A stretch of 8,897 bases of DNA from Chloroflexota bacterium (GTDB lineage Bacteria > Chloroflexota > Anaerolineae > Promineifilales > Promineifilaceae). The notes under the pieces were generated by a model. It did not search any database, had not been told where the DNA came from, and was given only the letters and a program-made list of their open reading frames with translations. Of this stretch, positions 5,448 to 8,897 are shown one piece after another. Location: assembly GCA_008501785.1 (NCBI GenBank), contig QQUD01000966.1:1-8897 (forward strand), in the 5' to 3' direction. Position numbers and translations under genes: made by a program. Every line of letters starts with the position of its first letter. Positions within the stretch are counted from its first letter, which is position 1.

Positions 5448-6542
5448 ATGAAATGGAACCGTTTTGTGTATCTTGTTGTTATTGTAGCTGGATTGCCCGT
5501 ATTTGGGGCTGCGTGTGGGGGTGATGGTGGGGAAACGGCCGTTTCACAAACCACCCCCATTCCGACTGCCACAATCGAACCAACAGAGGAACCAACTGAA
5601 ACAATAACGGCCGTTCCACCAACCCAAACACCATCCCCCACCCCAACACCGCAGCCAACTAGCACCCAGGAGCCAACCATGACCCCAACCCCCAAACCCA
5701 CATTTACCGAACTATTCGCAATTGAAGATGCGCCTGATTCTCTGAAAGCCCCTAATGGGGTTGCCGTTGACGGCCAGGATAACCTGTATATTTTAGATGC
5801 AGGCAATGACCGTTTGTTGAAGCTCGACGGTGAAGGAACATTGCTGGAAATGTGGGACACAAAAGGAAGCGAACCTGGCATGTTCGACTCGCTTGGGTTT
5901 GGCGGCATTGCGATTGATGGCAACGACAATCTGTTTGTGGTCGATAATGGCAACTTCCGCATCCAAAAGTTTGACAGCAACGGCAATTTTGTCACCGAGT
6001 GGGGCAGCGAAGGGCTGCGCAATGGGCAATTTAAACGCGCCATTGGGATTGCGATTGATGTGAATGGAAATGTGTACATCTCAGATGACGGCCGTCCTGA
6101 GATTCAGGTGTTTGACAATGACGGCAATTTTCTGCGCAAGTTTGGCAGTCGCGGCACTGATGATGGCGAATTTCAGCACCCCACCGGCATTGCGGTGGAT
6201 GCAACTGGCAACGTGTACGTGGCCGATTACGAAAACAAGCGCGTGCAAAAATTTGATAACGAAGGCCAGTTTTTGCTGAGTTGGGGGATGGCGGTGAACA
6301 GCAGAGGAACGCCTGAAGGCATTGGCATTGATGCAAACGGCCGTCTTTACATCACCGATTATGACTCTGGTCGTGTCGAGATTTTTACGGCAGATGGTGA
6401 GTTTATTACGGATTGGACGGGGGGTGAAAACGGCCGTTTTAGCCGACCAGTTGCCGTCGCCTTTGATTCGCTGGGGAATGTGTATGTGAGTAATCAGGCA
6501 GGCAACGCCATTCGCAAATTTGCACCGCCGCCACTGCCTTAA
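5448..6542 (+). CDS. NHL-repeat lipoprotein, six-bladed propeller
   Basis: This 364-residue protein is predicted to be exported and lipid-anchored. A Lys/Arg-flanked hydrophobic segment (residues 5-22) ends in GAAC with Cys23 as the likely lipidated residue. The lipobox is imperfect: Gly rather than Leu at -3. Residues 29-85 form a Thr/Pro-rich, probably disordered linker that holds the domain off the membrane. From about 102 to the end are six NHL repeats, recognisable as G(I/V)A(V/I)D..GN(V/L)Y(V/I)(A/S/T)D....R(V/I)QKFD..G.F...WG, enough for a closed beta-propeller. NHL propellers bind proteins, glycans or other ligands and a few are enzymes; no catalytic residues are evident here. AGGAG at 5435-5439 sits eight bases before the ATG. 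Five palindromes lie inside, two in the linker (ETAV, TAVP). A strong terminator follows the stop. Confidence 0.9.
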   Translation: MKWNRFVYLVVIVAGLPVFGAACGGDGGETAVSQTTPIPTATIEPTEEPTETITAVPPTQTPSPTPTPQPTSTQEPTMTPTPKPTFTELFAIEDAPDSLKAPNGVAVDGQDNLYILDAGNDRLLKLDGEGTLLEMWDTKGSEPGMFDSLGFGGIAIDGNDNLFVVDNGNFRIQKFDSNGNFVTEWGSEGLRNGQFKRAIGIAIDVNGNVYISDDGRPEIQVFDNDGNFLRKFGSRGTDDGEFQHPTGIAVDATGNVYVADYENKRVQKFDNEGQFLLSWGMAVNSRGTPEGIGIDANGRLYITDYDSGRVEIFTADGEFITDWTGGENGRFSRPVAVAFDSLGNVYVSNQAGNAIRKFAPPPLP

Positions 6543-6552
6543 GCAGGTAAAC

Positions 6553-6585
6553 AAAAACCGAGTTTCTGACAGAAACTCGGTTTTT
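6553..6585. terminator. Bidirectional Rho-independent terminator
   Basis: AAAAACCGAGTTTCT (6553-6567) and AGAAACTCGGTTTTT (6571-6585) form a perfect 15-base stem with a GAC loop. The T run on one side and A run on the other make it usable from both strands. It lies between the convergent NHL lipoprotein (stop 6542) and nucleotidyltransferase (stop 6602) genes and should end both transcripts. Confidence 0.93.
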
Positions 6586-6601
6586 AATTGCACAAGTATA
6601 G

Positions 6602-7378
6602 CTATGATTTTCGCTGTACAAGCTGCAAAATTTGATTCTCAAAACTGGAATTAGGGAGAAAGTCGAGGTGGAGGCGGCGAATAACGGCCGTTCTCGCCGC
6701 CACATACGCATCGAGCAGTTGTTTCATGTGAACGGCCGTTGCCTTTGTGTCGCTGTCAAATTTGGCCTTGAGCAGCGCCTGTCGCGCCGGTTCTTCTGGT
6801 GGTAGCACACGCAAAAAGGTAGGCAGCGTGAAGTGCACTAGCTCCAGGTAAATTGTGAATGGCTTATCATGGTCGCCGCGCAGCAGCAGCCGAAAGGCAT
6901 CCCAAAACATGACCCAGAAGCGCTCGTCGAGGGCTGTTAATTCATTTGCCGTGATCCGAGGTTGAGGCATCATGGCTTGACCACTGGCAGCTTGAAACTG
7001 TTCGGCCCAGCCTTTGTCATCTTTGAGAATGCGAATATCGTGGTCCCAGGGGTTGGGCTGCAATTCGGATTTGGTTTCGTAGCGATAGTCGACTTTACTG
7101 CCGTTGGCGTAGAGGGCGATGTGAAAAAACGGCCGTATATGCACCCCGTCAAACGACTTAGCAGGCACATAAGGCAGCACCGACTGCACAAAATCACGCC
7201 GGTTTGGCCATGCTGCGTCGCGCTGATCGTTATTTTCATAGACGAGCGCCACATCCAGATCAGAAAACCCATCTTCCCCACGCCGCCCATACGAGCCTGC
7301 CAAAAAACAGACCGCAATCATTGGGTCAGCCAACGCTCGCTGCTGCAAGCGAACAATCACACGTTCTTGTTCAAACAT
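6602..7378 (-). CDS. Nucleotidyltransferase-fold protein
   Basis: This 258-residue protein belongs to the polymerase-beta-like nucleotidyltransferase superfamily. The signature is FLAGSYGRRGEDGFSDLDVALVY: Gly28-Ser29 followed by Asp40-x-Asp42, the metal-binding pair. Asp97 in GSKVDYRYE is the likely third carboxylate. The active site therefore looks complete, and the protein probably transfers a nucleotide from an NTP to a small molecule or protein. The C-terminal half (about 145-245) is predicted helical, as in aminoglycoside nucleotidyltransferases such as ANT(6)/AadE-like enzymes and HEPN-linked MNT proteins. Resemblance to those enzymes is not enough to claim resistance. The ATG at 7378 is preceded by GAGGTG at a suitable distance. 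It stands alone, divergent from the thioredoxin gene. Three ACGGCCGT palindromes lie inside. Confidence 0.82.
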   Translation of the reverse strand: MFEQERVIVRLQQRALADPMIAVCFLAGSYGRRGEDGFSDLDVALVYENNDQRDAAWPNRRDFVQSVLPYVPAKSFDGVHIRPFFHIALYANGSKVDYRYETKSELQPNPWDHDIRILKDDKGWAEQFQAASGQAMMPQPRITANELTALDERFWVMFWDAFRLLLRGDHDKPFTIYLELVHFTLPTFLRVLPPEEPARQALLKAKFDSDTKATAVHMKQLLDAYVAARTAVIRRLHLDFLPNSSFENQILQLVQRKS

Positions 7379-7515
7379 AATGACACCTCAAAAGGCGAAT
7401 TATACCCGATTTGACATGGCTCAGATCAAGCTGGGAAAACATAATGTGTCTTATATTCCGTTGTGAAAGGGTATGGTTCGGGTATAGCCCTGTTAATGAT
7501 TCACAAATGTTTTCA

Positions 7516-7524
7516 TGATAGAAT
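7516..7524 (+). promoter_or_regulatory. Candidate extended -10 of the thioredoxin-TPR gene
   Basis: TGATAGAAT is a TGn-extended -10 with five of six hexamer matches, in the 243-base gap between the divergent nucleotidyltransferase and thioredoxin starts. It implies a leader of about 90 bases. No good -35 is present at standard spacing, so confidence is low. The rest of this gap (7379-7621) is AT-rich with no other gene seen. Confidence 0.25.
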
Positions 7525-7621
7525 TGCCACATTAATCATAATTGCAATTGATCAACTTACGCTGGAGAATTAATAAACACCAACATAGGTTGATACACTA
7601 TCATAAGTGAGGTACGACCAT

Positions 7622-8461
7622 ATGGGAAATACCGATAATATTATTGATGTAACTGAAGAAACCTTTGAAGCAGACGTGTTGGAGCGGTCTGAAGAGGTTC
7701 CAGTTATTGTTGACTTTTGGGCACCCTGGTGTGGCCCATGTCGCATGTTAAGTCCTATTCTCGAACGTCTGGCTGATGATCCAGACTACGATTTTATTCT
7801 AGCAAAAGTAAATGTGGATGATAATCCCAATCTCTCTATGGAATTTCGCGTACAGGGAATTCCGGCAGTACTCGCCTTTGTCGATGGTCATGTCGTTGGC
7901 AATTTTGTGGGCGCACAGTCTGAAGGAAAAATCAAAGAATTTTTACAAGAAGTGATTCCTAGCGAAATTGATGAAGAGCTAGATGAGGCCAAAAGCTTGT
8001 TAGCCACACACCATTGGAAAACGGCCGAAACTGCTTACCGTCAAATTTTGATCAGCAACCCCGAACATCCAGTCGCCATGATCAATCTGGCACGGGCACT
8101 TTTAGCTCAAGGCAAGGGTTGCGAAGCCATCGGCTATTTGCAAGATTGTAAGGATGGTCAGGAATTGGCCCAGGCTGAACGTCTCATGCCATTGGCGCGG
8201 CAGTTATGTGACGCAAAAACACGCTGGTCCGATGAAGATGAGATTTCAGCCATCGAAGCGCAGTTTCGTCAAGCGATAAGGTTATACGAGCGTGGCAATA
8301 TCTCTGCAGCACTCGATGGCTTGATAGGCGTGCTGCGGCAAGAAAAGCGGTTTAGAAAAGGATTAGCGAGAGACATCATGTTGGCAACGTTTGAATTATT
8401 AGGCGAGTCTGACAATATCACCCTCACCTATCGTCAAGAATTGGCATTTGTTTTGTTTTAG
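7622..8461 (+). CDS. Thioredoxin-TPR protein, CnoX/YbbN-like
   Basis: The N-terminal 110 residues are a thioredoxin domain: VDFWAPWCGPCR with Cys37 and Cys40, and cis-Pro81 in VQGIPAV. About 115-279 is helical, with TPR-like repeats and the YRQELAFVLF ending typical of CnoX (YbbN) chaperedoxins, which bind unfolding proteins and pass them to GroEL or DnaK. E. coli CnoX lacks the CGPC pair; here it is intact, so this protein should be able to reduce disulfides as well as hold clients. The start at ATG 7622 (279 residues) is preferred over GTG 7607, because AGTGAGGT (7606-7613) then serves as Shine-Dalgarno at proper spacing. The gene has no complete ACGGCCGT; a broken ACGGCCGA occurs near 8021. 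It is probably transcribed alone, with termination at 8637-8672. Confidence 0.9.
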   Translation: MGNTDNIIDVTEETFEADVLERSEEVPVIVDFWAPWCGPCRMLSPILERLADDPDYDFILAKVNVDDNPNLSMEFRVQGIPAVLAFVDGHVVGNFVGAQSEGKIKEFLQEVIPSEIDEELDEAKSLLATHHWKTAETAYRQILISNPEHPVAMINLARALLAQGKGCEAIGYLQDCKDGQELAQAERLMPLARQLCDAKTRWSDEDEISAIEAQFRQAIRLYERGNISAALDGLIGVLRQEKRFRKGLARDIMLATFELLGESDNITLTYRQELAFVLF

Positions 8462-8636
8462 ATTGCTGAATTAGGCTTTTCGGAAAGTAATGGCGTACTT
8501 GCCGGACTGTTCAAGTATTGCGCTCAAACCATATTTGCACACGAACGAATGCCGCGAAATACTAGCCAATTCCAGAATTACGTTCGATTTTCGGATCATT
8601 ATTTTTGGAATTGGCCTTAATCTTCCAAACGAGCTG
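8462..8636 (+). other. 3' untranslated region with possible RNA structure
   Basis: No convincing ORF lies between the thioredoxin-TPR stop and the terminator. GCCAATTCCA (8565-8574) is the exact reverse complement of TGGAATTGGC (8606-8615), giving a 10-base stem with a 31-base loop. TTTGGAA (8604-8610) can instead pair with TTCCAAA (8623-8629), and the two pairings exclude each other. This may be a structured 3' region or a small RNA released from the transcript; evidence is limited to the inverted repeats. Confidence 0.4.
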
Positions 8637-8672
8637 AAGAGTCTGAAACTGGATTGGTTTCAGGCTCTTTTT
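8637..8672 (+). terminator. Rho-independent terminator
   Basis: AAGAGTCTGAAAC (8637-8649) pairs with GTTTCAGGCTCTT (8657-8669) through 13 positions, one of them a G-U pair, around a seven-base loop, and runs into five T (8668-8672). It would end the thioredoxin-TPR transcript, or a small RNA from the preceding 3' region. Confidence 0.85.
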
Positions 8673-8708
8673 CATTACGCACTCTTAACAACTATCCACG
8701 AACCCAAA

Positions 8709-8717
8709 TGTTATAAT
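8709..8717 (+). promoter_or_regulatory. Extended -10 promoter of the 3'-end gene
   Basis: TGTTATAAT contains a perfect TATAAT (8712-8717) with the TGn extension. It lies downstream of a terminator and about 57 bases upstream of a start codon with a strong Shine-Dalgarno. TTAACA at 8685-8690 resembles a -35 but is 21 bases away, too far for standard spacing. The predicted transcript start is near 8724. Confidence 0.55.
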
Positions 8718-8773
8718 GAAAATGCATTGTGTTTTAAAATGTTGCCTTATTTTTTCAAAGGAGGCTGGCGAAA

Positions 8774-8897
8774 ATGGAAATTTCATTGGCTGATGAACGA
8801 GCATTGCTGTTAAAGGAACAACTAACATTGGAACAGGCGGAAGGTCGTGCCTGGAGCAAGAAACTGGATGCGTTTGGCCGGATGGCAAAGATGGGCA
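8774..8897 (+). CDS. Unrecognised protein, 5' part only
   Basis: Forty-one codons are visible before the window ends, and the reading frame stays open. The start is well supported: AAAGGAGG (8757-8764) lies nine bases before the ATG, with an extended -10 promoter further upstream. The visible residues begin MEISLADERALLLKEQ and continue in a charged, Leu/Glu/Lys-rich pattern with no signal peptide or membrane segment, probably a soluble protein starting with an amphipathic or coiled-coil helix. I do not recognise the family and assign no function. The preceding terminator and its own promoter argue that it starts a new transcription unit. Confidence 0.75.
   Translation, partial: MEISLADERALLLKEQLTLEQAEGRAWSKKLDAFGRMAKMG

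Larger units (their letters stand above)
55..7137. repeat. Highly iterated palindrome ACGGCCGT, 21 copies
   Basis: The palindrome ACGGCCGT, usually extended to AACGGCCGTT, occurs 21 times. Ten-base windows start at 55, 187, 293, 695, 892, 1017, 1116, 2886, 3802, 3995, 4438, 4812, 5102, 5534, 5606, 6087, 6336, 6429, 6683, 6731 and 7128. Thirteen are the full AACGGCCGTT. The longest perfect palindromes are 14 bases (6427-6440 and 5532-5545). Nineteen copies are inside coding regions and two in the miaA-vapC gap. Copies are missing from 1126-2885 and 7138-8897. The pattern is like the HIP1 palindrome of cyanobacteria but with a different sequence. Confidence 0.95.

Noticed and set aside
5423..6079. 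A 218-codon open frame antisense to the NHL lipoprotein gene
   Set aside because: It is the complement of the Thr/Pro-rich linker and NHL repeats, producing low-complexity Gly/Val and Ser/Pro runs. It has no Shine-Dalgarno or recognisable domain.
6602..7378. Calling the nucleotidyltransferase an aminoglycoside-resistance gene
   Set aside because: Only superfamily motifs are shared; substrate-binding residues of a known resistance enzyme could not be recognised.
7411..7416. A perfect TTGACA as -35 of the thioredoxin-TPR gene
   Set aside because: No -10-like hexamer lies at 15-19 bases; the nearest, CATAAT at 7440-7445, is 23 bases away.
8490..8813. A 107-codon plus-strand frame after the thioredoxin-TPR gene
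   Set aside because: It runs through the intrinsic terminator, the TATAAT box and the Shine-Dalgarno of the next gene, and its residues show no protein-like pattern.

Overview
The window looks like a chromosomal segment of a free-living bacterium, most plausibly a member of Chloroflexota (Anaerolineae-like), probably from a metagenome. That placement is inference. It rests on a mixed, roughly half-GC composition, a large XRE-type HTH / NB-ARC / TPR regulator, a lipoprotein with a Thr/Pro-rich linker and NHL propeller, a thioredoxin-TPR protein, and a very high density of one short palindrome. No marker gene in the window fixes the taxonomy.

Layout from left to right: miaA (tRNA dimethylallyltransferase, +); an untranslated 237-base gap with short repeats; a vapB-vapC-type toxin-antitoxin operon (-) with a readable promoter; a dus gene (tRNA-dihydrouridine synthase, +); a 755-residue STAND regulator (-); a divergent intergenic region holding a large imperfect inverted repeat; an NHL-repeat lipoprotein (+); a strong bidirectional terminator; a nucleotidyltransferase-fold protein (-); a thioredoxin-TPR protein of the CnoX/YbbN type (+); a 3' region with possible RNA structure ending in a Rho-independent terminator; and the start of an unrecognised gene (+) with its own promoter and Shine-Dalgarno. 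Except for the vapBC pair, neighbouring genes alternate in strand up to the last two, so most appear to be single-gene units rather than one pathway. Two genes (miaA, dus) act on tRNA modification, but a toxin-antitoxin cassette separates them and they are not an operon.

The most striking signal is not a gene. The octamer ACGGCCGT occurs 21 times in 8.9 kb (about 0.14 expected in equiprobable random sequence). It lies mostly inside genes and is read in all three coding phases (Thr-Ala-Val, Asn-Gly-Arg, Arg-Pro). It usually carries a G-rich purine flank on one side, so it behaves like an oriented DNA-level tag. It is absent from the toxin-antitoxin cassette and most of dus, and from the thioredoxin half of the window. 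Other repeat layers are a paired 14-base-period repeat found in two intergenic spots, an ATCCGTGTT repeat in front of dus, and a CGTAAT-type hexamer array that folds back on itself.

No obvious new multi-gene system is visible. The best candidates for follow-up are the iterated palindrome and the STAND regulator with its divergent lipoprotein.
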